64,000 nt of DNA from Brevundimonas pondensis (GCF_017487345.1 NZ_CP062006.1:2734001-2798000), one strand, 5' to 3'. Shown: positions 44,529 to 54,241, numbered from the stretch's first letter. Notes: generated from the letters alone by a model not told the origin. Program-made: numbers and translations.

Positions 44529-47180
44529 ATGTCGTATCGCCACCGCACCGCCTGTTCCCTGCTGGCGCTCAGTCTGGCCCTGGCCGCCGCGACGCCCGCT
44601 CTGGCGCAACAGAACCCGCCGGCGCTTCAAGCTGTTGTCGGCCACGACAGCGGTGAGCGCATCACGCGCTCCGCCGACGTGCGCCGCTATTTCGAGGCCT
44701 TGCAAGCCGCCAACCCCGACCGCGTGGTCATGGGCGACTACGCCCGGTCGTGGGAGGGTCGCCCCCTGTTCTGGGCCGCCGTCGGTTCACCGCGCAACAT
44801 CGCCCGGCTGAATGCGATCAAGGCCGCGACCAACGCCCTGGCCGATCCACGCAAGACCTCGCCCGAGCAGGCCCGCGCCCTCATCAACGACACGCCCGCC
44901 GTCGTCTGGATGGCCTATTCGGTCCACGGCAATGAGATCAGCCCCGCCGACGCCGCCCTGACCGCCGCGCGCCGCCTGACCGACAGCCTCGACGCCGAGG
45001 CTCAAGGCTGGCTGGAGAACGTCGTGGTCGTCTTCGTTCCGACTCAGAACCCCGACGGACGCGAGCGCTTCATCAACAGCTTCGAGGCGGGTCTGGGCGC
45101 CCAGCCCAACGGCGACCCCCTGTCGGCCGAGCGAGCCGAGCCGTGGCCGTCCGGCCGCTTCAACCACAATCTGTTCGACCTGAACCGCGACTGGTTCATC
45201 CAGTCCCAGCCGGAGACGCAAGGCCACGCGGCCCTGATCCGCGAGTGGCGTCCCCAGGTGGTGGTCGATTCCCACGAGATGGGCACCGACTCCAGCTTCT
45301 TCTTCCCGCCCGAAGCCGAACCGCTGAACCCGTGGATCTATCCGGCCATTCTTGAGGCGCGCGAGCGGTTCGGCCGCAACAACGCCGCCCGCTTCGACCA
45401 GGCCGGGCTGGACTATTTCACGCGCGAGACGTTCGACGCCTTCTATCCCGGCTACGGCGACGGCTGGCCCGCCTATTTCGGCGCCGTCTCCATGACCTAT
45501 GAGCAGGGGTCGTCGCGCGGTCTGCTGGCGCGTCGCTCGTCGGGCGAAATGCTGACCTACGCCGACACGGTTCAAGGCCATCTGACCGCCACCCTGTCGA
45601 CCATCGAGACCGCCGCCCGCGACCGCGAGAAACTGCTCAACGACTTCTACGCCTTCCACCGCGACGGCATGGCGGGCGGGCGCGGCGCCTATGTCCTGTC
45701 GCGCTCCGCCGCCGCCGACCCGGCCGCGGCCGACAAGCTGGCGGGCCTGCTGGTCCGTTCAGGGCTGGAGGTCGGGCGCGCGACCGCATCCTTCTCCGCC
45801 TGCGGCCAGAGCTATCAGGCGGGCGACTATGTCGTGAACCTGTCCCAGCCCCAGCGCCGCATGGCCGAGACCCTGCTGGCCAGGGACGTGCCGTTGGACC
45901 CGAAATTCCTGGCCGAGCAGGAAGCTCGCCGCGCGCGCGGCCTGAGCGACGAGATCTATGACCTGACCGGCTGGTCCCTGCCCCTGCTGTTCAACGTGCC
46001 GAGCCAGCGCTGCGCGAACGCCCCCTCGGTGCAGACGGCCGCCGTCGGCCCCGAACTGATCCGCCCCGCCGCCGTGGCCTCAGGGGACGCGGCCTACGGC
46101 TACGCCATCCATCCGGGCACGGCGGGGATGCGCTTCCTGACCGCCGCCCTGACCGACAGGCTGCCAGTGCGCTCGATCGAGGAGCCCTTCACCCTGGACG
46201 GCCGCGCCTATCCGGGCGGGACCTTCATCGTGCCGCGCGCCGGATCGCCCGCCGACCTGGACGAGCGCGTCCGCCGTCTGGCCGCCGGCAGCGGCGCCCA
46301 GGTGACGCCCCTGGCGACGTCATGGGTCTCGCGCGGCCCCAGCGTCGGCTCGGACAGGGCCGTCGTCATCACCGCCCCGCGCGTCGCCCTGGCCTGGGAC
46401 GATCCGACCGACCCCGAATCGGCGGGCTCGATCCGCCATGTTCTGGAACGCGAATACGGCTGGCCCGTCACGGCCGTCCGCACCCGTCGCCTGACGCACG
46501 CCGACCTGTCCCGCTATCAGGTGCTGATCCTGCCGTCGGGCGGAAACTATGAGCAGGTCCTGAGCGAGAGCGGCGTCGCCAATCTGCGGGCCTGGGTCCA
46601 GTCAGGCGGCGTTCTGATCGGCGTCGGATCGGCCAGCCGTCTGCTGACCGACCCCGATTCCAAGCTACTGGACAGTCGGCGCGAAACCGCCCTCGACCCC
46701 GAAGACGGCAGGGCAGACGACGCCAGCAGCGCCACCGTCGCCGGGTCCGAAATCGCCTCGGACATCGACTATCTGGAGCGAACCGCGCACCGCGGCGGTT
46801 CACCCGATTCCGTAGCTGGCGTCCTGGCCCGCGCCCTGGTCGACAACGAGCACTGGCTGGGCGCCGGGGTAGCGACCGAGGTCAGCGTCATGGTGCGCGG
46901 CTCAGACATCTATACGCCCCTGACCCGCGATCAGGGGAGCAATGTCGTGCGACTGGCCGGTCCCGACAGCCTGCGCGCCTCGGGTCAGCTGTGGAACGAG
47001 AACCGTCGCCAGCTGGCCTACAAGCCGGTGGCCATGACCTCCGGCATCGGCCGGGGGCAGGTCGTCGCCTTCACCCAGGACGTCACCATGCGCGCCTTCC
47101 TGGAGGGGCTGAAGCCGCTCTTCCTCAACGCCGTCTTCCGCGGTCCCGCCCACGCCTCGGGCGACCACGGCGAGGATTGA
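44529..47180 (+). CDS. M14-family zinc carboxypeptidase-like protein, exported
   Basis: Large secreted peptidase, 883 residues with a signal peptide (CSLLALSLALAAATPALA). The M14 domain holds the zinc ligands His133 and Glu136 (HGNE) and His249 (DSHEMG), the NPDG turn (174-177) and the substrate-binding DLNRDW; TYEQGSSRG supplies the catalytic Glu. Beyond about residue 380 comes a long C-terminal half with a glutamine-amidotransferase-like Rossmann domain (YQVLILPSGGNYEQVLSESGVANL region, about 670-720). Many marine and soil bacteria have this architecture; the substrate is unknown. The ATG is at 44529. Confidence 0.88.
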   Translation: MSYRHRTACSLLALSLALAAATPALAQQNPPALQAVVGHDSGERITRSADVRRYFEALQAANPDRVVMGDYARSWEGRPLFWAAVGSPRNIARLNAIKAATNALADPRKTSPEQARALINDTPAVVWMAYSVHGNEISPADAALTAARRLTDSLDAEAQGWLENVVVVFVPTQNPDGRERFINSFEAGLGAQPNGDPLSAERAEPWPSGRFNHNLFDLNRDWFIQSQPETQGHAALIREWRPQVVVDSHEMGTDSSFFFPPEAEPLNPWIYPAILEARERFGRNNAARFDQAGLDYFTRETFDAFYPGYGDGWPAYFGAVSMTYEQGSSRGLLARRSSGEMLTYADTVQGHLTATLSTIETAARDREKLLNDFYAFHRDGMAGGRGAYVLSRSAAADPAAADKLAGLLVRSGLEVGRATASFSACGQSYQAGDYVVNLSQPQRRMAETLLARDVPLDPKFLAEQEARRARGLSDEIYDLTGWSLPLLFNVPSQRCANAPSVQTAAVGPELIRPAAVASGDAAYGYAIHPGTAGMRFLTAALTDRLPVRSIEEPFTLDGRAYPGGTFIVPRAGSPADLDERVRRLAAGSGAQVTPLATSWVSRGPSVGSDRAVVITAPRVALAWDDPTDPESAGSIRHVLEREYGWPVTAVRTRRLTHADLSRYQVLILPSGGNYEQVLSESGVANLRAWVQSGGVLIGVGSASRLLTDPDSKLLDSRRETALDPEDGRADDASSATVAGSEIASDIDYLERTAHRGGSPDSVAGVLARALVDNEHWLGAGVATEVSVMVRGSDIYTPLTRDQGSNVVRLAGPDSLRASGQLWNENRRQLAYKPVAMTSGIGRGQVVAFTQDVTMRAFLEGLKPLFLNAVFRGPAHASGDHGED

Positions 47181-47187
47181 GAACAGG

Positions 47188-48447
47188 CTAGTCCGTCGCC
47201 TCGCCGCCCTGCACCATCCGGGTCACAGCCATGTCGGCTGTGACATTGCCCAGGGTGCGGAAGATGTCGGGGATGACCTCGACCGCCAGCAGCAGGGGCA
47301 GCATCTCCAGCGGCACGCCCATGGCGATGCAGATGGGGGCAATGGAGGCGAAGAAGCTGGCCTGACCCGGCAGGCCCACGGTGCCGATCGAGATCAGCAC
47401 CGCCGTCAGCATGGCCGCGAACAGCTGCCCCGCCGAGGGCTCGATGCCGAACAGGTGGGCGCAATAGATGGCCACGCCCAGGTTGGCCACCGGACTGGTA
47501 ATGCGGAACACCGCCACCGCCAGAGGCAGGACCAGACCCGCCGTGGCCCGCTTGACGCCCAGGGCGTCCACCGAACGCTCGACCATGACCGGCAGGCTGG
47601 CCAGGGACGACTGGGTCGAGAAGGCCACGACCTGGGCCGGCGCCGCCGCCCGGGCGAACCGCCCCAGCGACACCCGGCCGAAGATGACCGCCAGAGGATA
47701 GAAGATCAGGCCGATGCCGATGCAGGCCAGCGAGATCAGGGCCACATAGTGCAGCAGGACGCCGGCCGCGCTGGCCCCCGCCATCAGCCCCACCCCGATC
47801 GACAGGGCGAAGACGCCCAGGGGCGCCGCCATCAACACCCAGCGGACGATGGTGATCATGGTCTCGCCGACCGCCTCGAAGAAGGTGATCAGCGGCACGC
47901 GCAGCCGGTCGGGCAGGCCCGAGGCCGCGAAGCCGAAGAAAACGGCGAACACCACCATGCCCAGGATGGCGTCCTCGGCCGCCGCCCGGATCGGGTTGGC
48001 CGGAGCGATGGTCTTCAGGAACTCGCTGAACGGCGCGCCGGCGCCCAGCCCCTCGGCGCCCTCGGGCTTGATCGCCAGCAACAGGCGCGCGCCCTCGGGA
48101 TCGATCGGCCACAGGGCGTGCAGGCCATAGGCCGCCCCCACGGCGTAGATGGTGGCGAAGACGATCAGCCCGCCGAACCAGGCCACCGCCCGCATCGCCA
48201 GCCGCCCGGTCCGCGCTGCGTCGGCGATGGAGGCGATGCCGGTGACCAGCAGGCTGAACACCAGCGGGATGATCGTCATCCTCAAGGCGTTGAGCCACAG
48301 CTGGCCCAGGGCCTGGATGAAGTCCGCCGTGGCGTGGCCGCCCGGCAGGCCCCACTTCTGCGCTGCCGCCCCGGCCACAAGGCCCAGCACAAGCGACAGC
48401 AGCACCAGGGTGCTGAGGGAGGTCAGAAAGGAACGCGCCGTTTTCAT
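47188..48447 (-). CDS. dicarboxylate/amino acid:cation symporter (DAACS family)
   Basis: Inner-membrane transporter related to GltP/DctA, 419 residues. The elevator fold is visible: early helices with LRMTIIPLVFSLLVTGIAS, the serine-rich hairpin FSTQSSLASLPVM (HP1), the family motif NLGVAIYCAHLF and GLPGQASFFASIAPICIAMGVPLE (HP2). It should carry C4-dicarboxylates or glutamate/aspartate with Na+ or H+. The stop is 7 bases from the convergent M14 peptidase stop. Confidence 0.92.
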   Translation of the reverse strand: MKTARSFLTSLSTLVLLSLVLGLVAGAAAQKWGLPGGHATADFIQALGQLWLNALRMTIIPLVFSLLVTGIASIADAARTGRLAMRAVAWFGGLIVFATIYAVGAAYGLHALWPIDPEGARLLLAIKPEGAEGLGAGAPFSEFLKTIAPANPIRAAAEDAILGMVVFAVFFGFAASGLPDRLRVPLITFFEAVGETMITIVRWVLMAAPLGVFALSIGVGLMAGASAAGVLLHYVALISLACIGIGLIFYPLAVIFGRVSLGRFARAAAPAQVVAFSTQSSLASLPVMVERSVDALGVKRATAGLVLPLAVAVFRITSPVANLGVAIYCAHLFGIEPSAGQLFAAMLTAVLISIGTVGLPGQASFFASIAPICIAMGVPLEMLPLLLAVEVIPDIFRTLGNVTADMAVTRMVQGGEATD

Positions 48448-48507
48448 AACGGCGACGCTATCAGCGCCCGTGAAACACGCCAGAGGAAATCGGCGGCGCC
48501 GCGCGCC

Positions 48508-49437
48508 CTAATGCGGCGTGCCCGAATTGGCGGGGTCCAGCGGCAGGCCCGCCGCTTGGCGCGCCTTCATCACCCGCAGCCAGCCGTGCATGGCCTCTGA
48601 ATCCAGCCCGTGCATCATCAGCCGATAACCCGCCTGCAGCGTCGACAGCGCCACCAGCGGATGGCCGTTCTTGACGAAGGCCATGTGGTAGCTCGTGCCC
48701 AGAATGCGGGCGATATAGATGGCCATCACCTCGTCCAGTTGCAGCGAACTGGACGCCCGCACGAAGTCGTCGCGCGGCAGCATCAGGGCATAGATCGGCG
48801 TGTAGAACTCCACCGCCGTCTGCACGTCGACGAAGTTACACCACTTGCGCGGAAACTCCTCGAACGGCGGAAACTCGTCCGAGATCATGGAGAAGTCGAT
48901 CCGTTCCGGCGGCATCAGCTCGCGCCCCTCGGCGCGCAGCACGGCGTTCATCTCGATAACGAAGTTGAAGATGTTCAGGTCGTGCTGAAGGAACAGGTCC
49001 GGCTCGATGTCCTTCAGCCGCGTCGGCGTCAGCGGCCACTTCGTCACCTTGTCTCCCACGCCGGCGTTCTCGCGCACGAAGGCCGTCAGTTCCGACCCGA
49101 CATGGAAGTGACGCAGGATCACCCGATTGCCCTCGGGCGTCACAAAGGTCCGCAGACCCCAGTGGATGGTCTTGTGCAGCAGGCCGTTCAGGTTCGGATG
49201 CTTGGGCGAAACGACCCGCAGCACCTTCACCAGACAGAAGAACAGAAACACCAGCGGCCGCGCCACCGGGAAGAACCAGCGCCGCGAACGCGACCGCGCG
49301 CCCAGCAACAGATCGCGCTTGGCCCCGTCGTCGATCGGCAGGCTGTGGTCCAGATACAGGGCCATCCACGGATCGGGATCCTTGGGGTCGAACCGCGCGG
49401 GGTCGAACGGATCCTCGTGCGGCTTGTAGTATCTCAC
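48508..49437 (-). CDS. unknown protein, third gene of KAS III/iron-enzyme operon
   Basis: A 309-residue soluble protein with one weakly hydrophobic segment (about 58-72, RPLVFLFFCLVKVLRVV). No family was confidently recognised. Notable blocks are DPKDPDPWMALYLDHSLP near the N-terminus, GNRVILRHFHVGSELTAFVREN (about 104-125), EPDLFLQHDLNIFNFVIEMNAVL (about 145-167) and FCRKW-like EFPRKWCNF; several paired His/Glu/Asp residues look like possible metal ligands. The start overlaps the upstream gene's stop by 4 bases (ATGA type), so it is coupled to the iron-enzyme and KAS III genes. Confidence 0.7.
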   Translation of the reverse strand: MRYYKPHEDPFDPARFDPKDPDPWMALYLDHSLPIDDGAKRDLLLGARSRSRRWFFPVARPLVFLFFCLVKVLRVVSPKHPNLNGLLHKTIHWGLRTFVTPEGNRVILRHFHVGSELTAFVRENAGVGDKVTKWPLTPTRLKDIEPDLFLQHDLNIFNFVIEMNAVLRAEGRELMPPERIDFSMISDEFPPFEEFPRKWCNFVDVQTAVEFYTPIYALMLPRDDFVRASSSLQLDEVMAIYIARILGTSYHMAFVKNGHPLVALSTLQAGYRLMMHGLDSEAMHGWLRVMKARQAAGLPLDPANSGTPH

Positions 49438-50114
49438 GCCGCGATCTCCTCGATCTGCAGGGCGTAGAGGCGGGCCGTGACTTTGGCGGTCGTGACGATG
49501 CGTTCGGCGACGAAGGGATCGGGCAGCACCATGCCCAGCATCTCCTCGAACTCCTTCATGTGTTCGGCGTCGTTGTCGCCGTGATACAGCAGGAAGCGCA
49601 CCGCCTCGTCGGGCAGCGCCAGCCGCTCCTGCACCTTCAGGCCCCAGGGCCGCGCCTTGATCGAACCCAGGCCCTCGATGACGAACATGGCGCCCAGCAG
49701 GCCGAAGGGATCGGGCTTCGACGCCTCATGGAACATCCAGGCCGACAGAGCCTCGGACCCGACGTTCTTCGGCGCCGACTGAATATCGTCCAGCGCCCCG
49801 CCCGAGGCTGTGAAGTCGGCCTCCAGCAGGCGGAAATCCCGATGCTCCGTCACCGCATGGCGCATCAGGGTCGAGCGCAGCTCCAGATGATCCTCGCCGA
49901 TGTTGGACGCCGCCCGGCTCATCCACAGCGCCCCGTCCTTCACCTGCTGGCGCAGGTTGATCAGGAAGGCGTGGTAGTCGGCGACCTCGAACCGCCCGCG
50001 CGTCAGCTTGCGGATCAGCGGCGTCGCCTCCAGCCGCTGCTCGAAATCGGCGAAGACCACCGCCAGCCTCCGCAAGGTGTCGGCCACCGCCGCCTCGGCT
50101 TCGCGTTCCGCCAT
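49434..50114 (-). CDS. haem-oxygenase-like iron-containing redox enzyme (HDO-like)
   Basis: A 226-residue all-helical protein of the haem-oxygenase-like superfamily (TenA/PqqC/UndA-like, Haem_oxygenas_2 group). The helices carry TEHRD (89-93), the buried FVIEG (Glu147) and YHGDNDAEHMKEF with His178, Asp182 and His185, the kinds of residues that ligate a diiron site in this group; exact ligands are not established here. Members activate oxygen to cleave or functionalise amino acids or fatty acids. It begins one base into the KAS III-like stop (TGATG), so it is coupled to it. Frame upstream of the ATG at 50114 is shadow sequence. Confidence 0.8.
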   Translation of the reverse strand: MAEREAEAAVADTLRRLAVVFADFEQRLEATPLIRKLTRGRFEVADYHAFLINLRQQVKDGALWMSRAASNIGEDHLELRSTLMRHAVTEHRDFRLLEADFTASGGALDDIQSAPKNVGSEALSAWMFHEASKPDPFGLLGAMFVIEGLGSIKARPWGLKVQERLALPDEAVRFLLYHGDNDAEHMKEFEEMLGMVLPDPFVAERIVTTAKVTARLYALQIEEIAA

Positions 50115-51250
50115 CACACAATCTCCAGCATCATGAAGCCGATCATCGCCCGCCCGCTCTCGGGCACGATGCACAGCACCCTGTCCCCGGGCTTTCCGCG
50201 CCCCGACGCCATGAAGGCGTCCAGCATGACCCAGATCGAGGCCGAGCCGACATTGCCGCTCTCGCTCAGGGTCGTGAACCACTTCTCCTCCGGGACCATG
50301 GCCGCGGTGCTTTCCAGCAGGCCGACGATCTCCTGACGCAGCGACCGCGCGGAGTAGTGACACAGCAGATGATCGACCTGATCGGGCACAATCCGCCCGG
50401 CGTCCACCTTCTCCAGCCAGACGCCGATCCAGGCGCGGATCACGATCTTCAGCAGGTCGAAGTCCTGCAACAGGGCCACCGCCCCCGCCGCATGGGCCGC
50501 CGCCGGGCCGGCATGGCTCCAGGCGCTGGTCATGTCGGCGCGCGCTTCCGGCGTCGATCCGGCCCACATGCAGGGATCGAAACGCCCGGCCAGCGAGGTC
50601 ATGTCGATCCATTCGACCTTGAGGCTCAGACCCTCGGGCTTAGGCCTCGGCTCCATCACCACGGCGCCCGCCCCGTCCGACAGGGTGAAGCGCAGGAAGT
50701 CCGCCTCGATCCGCACCCGCCCCTTCTCATCCACCAGCGCCGAGCCCTCATAGAAATGAGGCCGGAACCAGCGTGAGGAAAACTCGCCCGCGCAGGCGGC
50801 GGCCACATCCGCCTCGCCCGCGCGCACGCTCAGCCATGCCCCTTTGGCCGCCATCAGGGCGCTGGCGCAGACGGACTGATAGCTGAACGCCTCCAACGGC
50901 CCCGCGCCCAGTTCAGCCTGAACCGCGCTGGCGTGGCCGGGCACCAGATAGTCGCCCTGCGTCGCCGCTGCGCCCAGATGCTGCAAATCTCCGAGGCTCA
51001 GCCCCGCCCCATCCAACGCCGCCCGCACGGCGTCCGCGCACATGGAGGCGTTAGAGTGCAGCGGCTCGCCGTCGGTGTTCAAGGCATAGTGACGCCCCTC
51101 GATCCCGTTCCAGCGCAGGGCGCGCCGCCCGACAGCGGACGGCCGCCCGCCGATGCGGCCGATGAAGTCCTCCATCCGATCGTTGCCGATCCGTTCGCCG
51201 GGCAGGATAGCGCCGGTCCCGGTGATGAAGACGTCGCGAAGCTCACTCAT
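50114..51250 (-). CDS. 3-oxoacyl-ACP synthase III-like condensing enzyme
   Basis: Thiolase-fold condensing enzyme, 378 residues. It keeps the full KAS III triad: Cys128 in YQSVCAS, His298 in LLCHYSARS and Asn333 in SESGNVGSASIW. The Cys-His spacing (170) is longer than in FabH (132), so there is an insertion in the cap, and it is unlikely to be the housekeeping FabH. First gene of a coupled three-gene operon with an iron-dependent enzyme and an unknown protein; the operon probably makes or modifies a fatty-acyl or beta-keto product. Confidence 0.9.
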   Translation of the reverse strand: MSELRDVFITGTGAILPGERIGNDRMEDFIGRIGGRPSAVGRRALRWNGIEGRHYALNTDGEPLHSNASMCADAVRAALDGAGLSLGDLQHLGAAATQGDYLVPGHASAVQAELGAGPLEAFSYQSVCASALMAAKGAWLSVRAGEADVAAACAGEFSSRWFRPHFYEGSALVDEKGRVRIEADFLRFTLSDGAGAVVMEPRPKPEGLSLKVEWIDMTSLAGRFDPCMWAGSTPEARADMTSAWSHAGPAAAHAAGAVALLQDFDLLKIVIRAWIGVWLEKVDAGRIVPDQVDHLLCHYSARSLRQEIVGLLESTAAMVPEEKWFTTLSESGNVGSASIWVMLDAFMASGRGKPGDRVLCIVPESGRAMIGFMMLEIV

Positions 51251-51316
51251 GGCGCGGGAGCTTGGCCGTCTCGTCAGTCGGGTGCAAGCCGCAAGCGCGT
51301 TGCGACCGCTCCAACG

Positions 51317-51346
51317 AAAAGGCGGACCGGATTTCTCCGGCCCGCC
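51317..51346 (-). terminator. rho-independent terminator of TonB receptor gene
   Basis: On the minus strand, stem GGCGGGCCGGA / TCCGGTCCGCC with one internal mismatch and loop GAAA, followed by TTTT. It lies 33 bases after the TonB receptor stop and before the KAS III-like operon. Confidence 0.8.
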
Positions 51347-51379
51347 CTTCTTGTCGCCGTCAGCCCGAAGGCCGGGCGA

Positions 51380-54010
51380 TCAGTACTTGACGCGCAGGGT
51401 CAGACCGTAGGTGCGCGGCTGGCCCATGAAGGCGTTGTAGGTCTGGGTGTCCAGAGCCGGGTTGAAGTAGGTTCCGTTCGGCTGGACCGTCGACTGGAAG
51501 GCGGAACCTTGCAGCGGAGCGTTGATGGCGACCTGCTTGTACTCCTCATCCGTCAGGTTCTGGGCCCAGAGGTCCAGAGCCCAGCGCTCGTCTTCCGATC
51601 CCAGGGTGATACGGCCGTTCAGCAGGGTCATGGCGTCCTGCATCTTGTAGGGCAGCAGGTCGGAACCGGTGTTGTATTCTGTCGAGTACTTGGCCGACAG
51701 ATTGAACCCGACCTTCAGACCCGAGCCGATCGAACGGTCGAAGGCGACCGAACCGGTGGCCGACCACTCCGGCGCGAACGAGGCCCGCGCCCCCGGCAGC
51801 AGCGACAGCTGCGGGAAGTTGCCCGGATTGGTCAGGTCGGAGGCGACGAAGTCCCCGTACTTGGTGTCGGTGTAGGTCACGCCGCCCGAGAACGACAGGC
51901 CCTCGACCGGGGTGAACCAGACGAAGTCGGCGTCCACGCCCTGCGACTTCAGCTCGGGGATGGATTCGACCGCGAAGGCCGTGCCCAGGAAGGTGTTGAG
52001 CTGGAAGTCCTCGAAGGTCTGATGGAAGTAGGTCAGGTTCAGCAGGACCGTACGGTCGAACAGGGTGTTCTTCAGACCCAGCTCGAAGCTGTCGACGGTT
52101 TCCGACGGGAACAGCAGCGAAGTGGTCGGCGTGACGCCGGTCTGCACCCGATCCAGGTTGTAGCCGAACGACTTGTAGCCGCGGGCATAGGAGCCGTAGG
52201 CCATGACCGAGTCGTTGAAGCGATAGGCCGCCTTGATCGTACCGCTCAGTTCACCGTCGTCCGTCTCTTCGGAGATGCGACGGTTGTCGAAGAAGGGGTT
52301 GGCCCAAGGCAGGCAGATGTTGCCCGCAACGCGCTGCGCGCTGGCCGCCGCCGCCGCCGGCGCCAGGCCCGCGCCGATGAAGGCGTTGGTCAGGTTGGGG
52401 ACATTGCCCAGTGCGCCGCCGCAGGCCGCGCCGTTCGTGCCCAGGTTGTCCTGCAGCCCCAGCAGACGCTTCTTGTCCTGGGTGTAGCGCAGACCAAGCG
52501 TCACATCGAACTGGTCGGTGACGTGCCAGGTGTTGTTGGTGAACAGGGCCAGGGAGTCCGAACGCTGGCTGTAGTGGTCCTGCACGCCGTGACCGACGCC
52601 GAAGCCCGGTCCAGACGGCGCCAGCGGCCCCGAGGTCGACGTGCCGCCGTTCAGCAGACAGCCAGCCAGGAAGGTCGGCGTGGTGCCCGAACGCGTCAGG
52701 CAGCCGATGATGTTTCCACTTTGCGGAATGACGCCGCCGGTGCCGGCGTTCAGCTGCGACGAGATCAGCAGCGACAGGAAGGGCGTATACCCGGCGCCGT
52801 ACCAGTAGCTGTCGTTGCGGCTGATGTTCTCACGGGTGGCGAAAACGCCGACCAGCCAGTCCAGCTTGTCCGTCGAACCGGCCAGGCGGAATTCCTGGGT
52901 CAGGTTGTCCAGCTCGAAACCGTAACCGCCGTCGTCGACGCGATACAGCAGGTCAGCCGTGGTGTAGTCGAGGTCCATGGCGTTGATCCCCTCCCAGCTC
53001 CGCCAGGAGGTGAGCGAGGTCAGGGTCGCGTTCCACGAGGGAATATCGATGTTGGCCTCGGCCGAGAGACCCATGTCTTCCATGGTCTGGCCGGTGCTGC
53101 GGTTGGCGTAGGCCGTGCGCGAGAAGGGCAGCGCGCCGAAACCGGGCGCCGGAGGCTGTTGCTGACCACCGACGGCGGTGATGGCGCCATAGGTCTGGCC
53201 CGTGCGCACCTGGGTCGAGACGCAGCAGTATTCGTCGCGCTTGGAATAGTCGGCGATCAGGCGGATCGAGACCTCATCCGACGGCAGGATCAGCAGTTGG
53301 CCGCGCGCAGTCCAGAAGTTCTGGTTCTGATCGTCCTTCTCCTGGCGCGGGCCGGCGCCGGTGATCACGTCGTAGAAGCCGTCACGCTCGCGCTTGGCGA
53401 CATACAGGCGACCAGCGATCTGGTCGGTGATCGGACCCGTCACCGAGCCGGCGACGCCCCAGGCGTTGAAGTTGCCGTAGGTGGCCTCGGCGCCGAAGCC
53501 CGGGGTAAAGGACGGCGCCTCGGTAATGATGTTGATGACGCCGGCCGAAGTGTTCTTGCCGAACAGGGTGCCCTGCGGTCCCTTCAGCACCTCGATGCGG
53601 CTCAGTTCGCCCAGGTCGCCGAAACCGACGCCGTTGCGCGAGCGATAAACGCCGTCGATGACCACGCCGACCGAGCTTTCCAGGCCGGGGTTGTCGCCGA
53701 CGGTGCCGACGCCGCGAATACGAGCCGTGGTCGAAGCTTCCGACTGGGTCGAGGTGACGGTCATGCCCGGCGTCAGGATCTGCAGATCCTTGATGTCGCG
53801 CACCCCGGCGCCGTTCAGGGCTTCCTGCGACAGGGTCGTGACCACGATCGGCACGTCCTGCAGGTTTTGCTCGCGCTTCTGAGCGGTGACGATGATGTCA
53901 TCGACGGTGGTCGGCCCTTCCTGGGCCGACGCCGCACCGGCGAAGCCGAAGGCGACCGCACCGACGACGGCGGCCGACGCGGTGCAGCGAAGAATGTGGT
54001 TGAAACGCAT
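51380..54010 (-). CDS. TonB-dependent outer-membrane receptor
   Basis: Second outer-membrane active transporter of the window, 876 residues. Signal peptide (CTASAAVVGAVAFGFAGAASA), TonB box region TVDDIIVTAQKREQNLQDVPI, plug with VVIDGVYRSRNGVGF and VLKGPQGTLFGKNTSAGVINIIT, and a barrel ending GQPRTYGLTLRVKY. This TonB-box style (IVTAQKRxQNLQDVPI) is common in Caulobacterales and sphingomonads and often serves plant or aromatic substrates; substrate not shown here. The start ATG at 54010 has GGGGAG upstream; the frame runs to 54142. Confidence 0.93.
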   Translation of the reverse strand: MRFNHILRCTASAAVVGAVAFGFAGAASAQEGPTTVDDIIVTAQKREQNLQDVPIVVTTLSQEALNGAGVRDIKDLQILTPGMTVTSTQSEASTTARIRGVGTVGDNPGLESSVGVVIDGVYRSRNGVGFGDLGELSRIEVLKGPQGTLFGKNTSAGVINIITEAPSFTPGFGAEATYGNFNAWGVAGSVTGPITDQIAGRLYVAKRERDGFYDVITGAGPRQEKDDQNQNFWTARGQLLILPSDEVSIRLIADYSKRDEYCCVSTQVRTGQTYGAITAVGGQQQPPAPGFGALPFSRTAYANRSTGQTMEDMGLSAEANIDIPSWNATLTSLTSWRSWEGINAMDLDYTTADLLYRVDDGGYGFELDNLTQEFRLAGSTDKLDWLVGVFATRENISRNDSYWYGAGYTPFLSLLISSQLNAGTGGVIPQSGNIIGCLTRSGTTPTFLAGCLLNGGTSTSGPLAPSGPGFGVGHGVQDHYSQRSDSLALFTNNTWHVTDQFDVTLGLRYTQDKKRLLGLQDNLGTNGAACGGALGNVPNLTNAFIGAGLAPAAAAASAQRVAGNICLPWANPFFDNRRISEETDDGELSGTIKAAYRFNDSVMAYGSYARGYKSFGYNLDRVQTGVTPTTSLLFPSETVDSFELGLKNTLFDRTVLLNLTYFHQTFEDFQLNTFLGTAFAVESIPELKSQGVDADFVWFTPVEGLSFSGGVTYTDTKYGDFVASDLTNPGNFPQLSLLPGARASFAPEWSATGSVAFDRSIGSGLKVGFNLSAKYSTEYNTGSDLLPYKMQDAMTLLNGRITLGSEDERWALDLWAQNLTDEEYKQVAINAPLQGSAFQSTVQPNGTYFNPALDTQTYNAFMGQPRTYGLTLRVKY

Positions 54011-54241
54011 ATGGCGGCTCCCCGGCTCTATGGCCCGGCCGCCCGCGGCGACCGTGGCGATTCCTGTCCCTGTCGATCCACGCTCATTGAACGGCGTGAA
54101 TTCTCCGTTGCTAGGGGTAAGCCAGGGCCGGGAAAGCGACAAGAAGCCGCAAAGCTGCGAAGGGCGATTTCAGCCAACGTCGCTCTACGTGTGGCGAGAA
54201 AGCGACAAAAACCGATTACGCAAGGTCAATATTATCAACGT

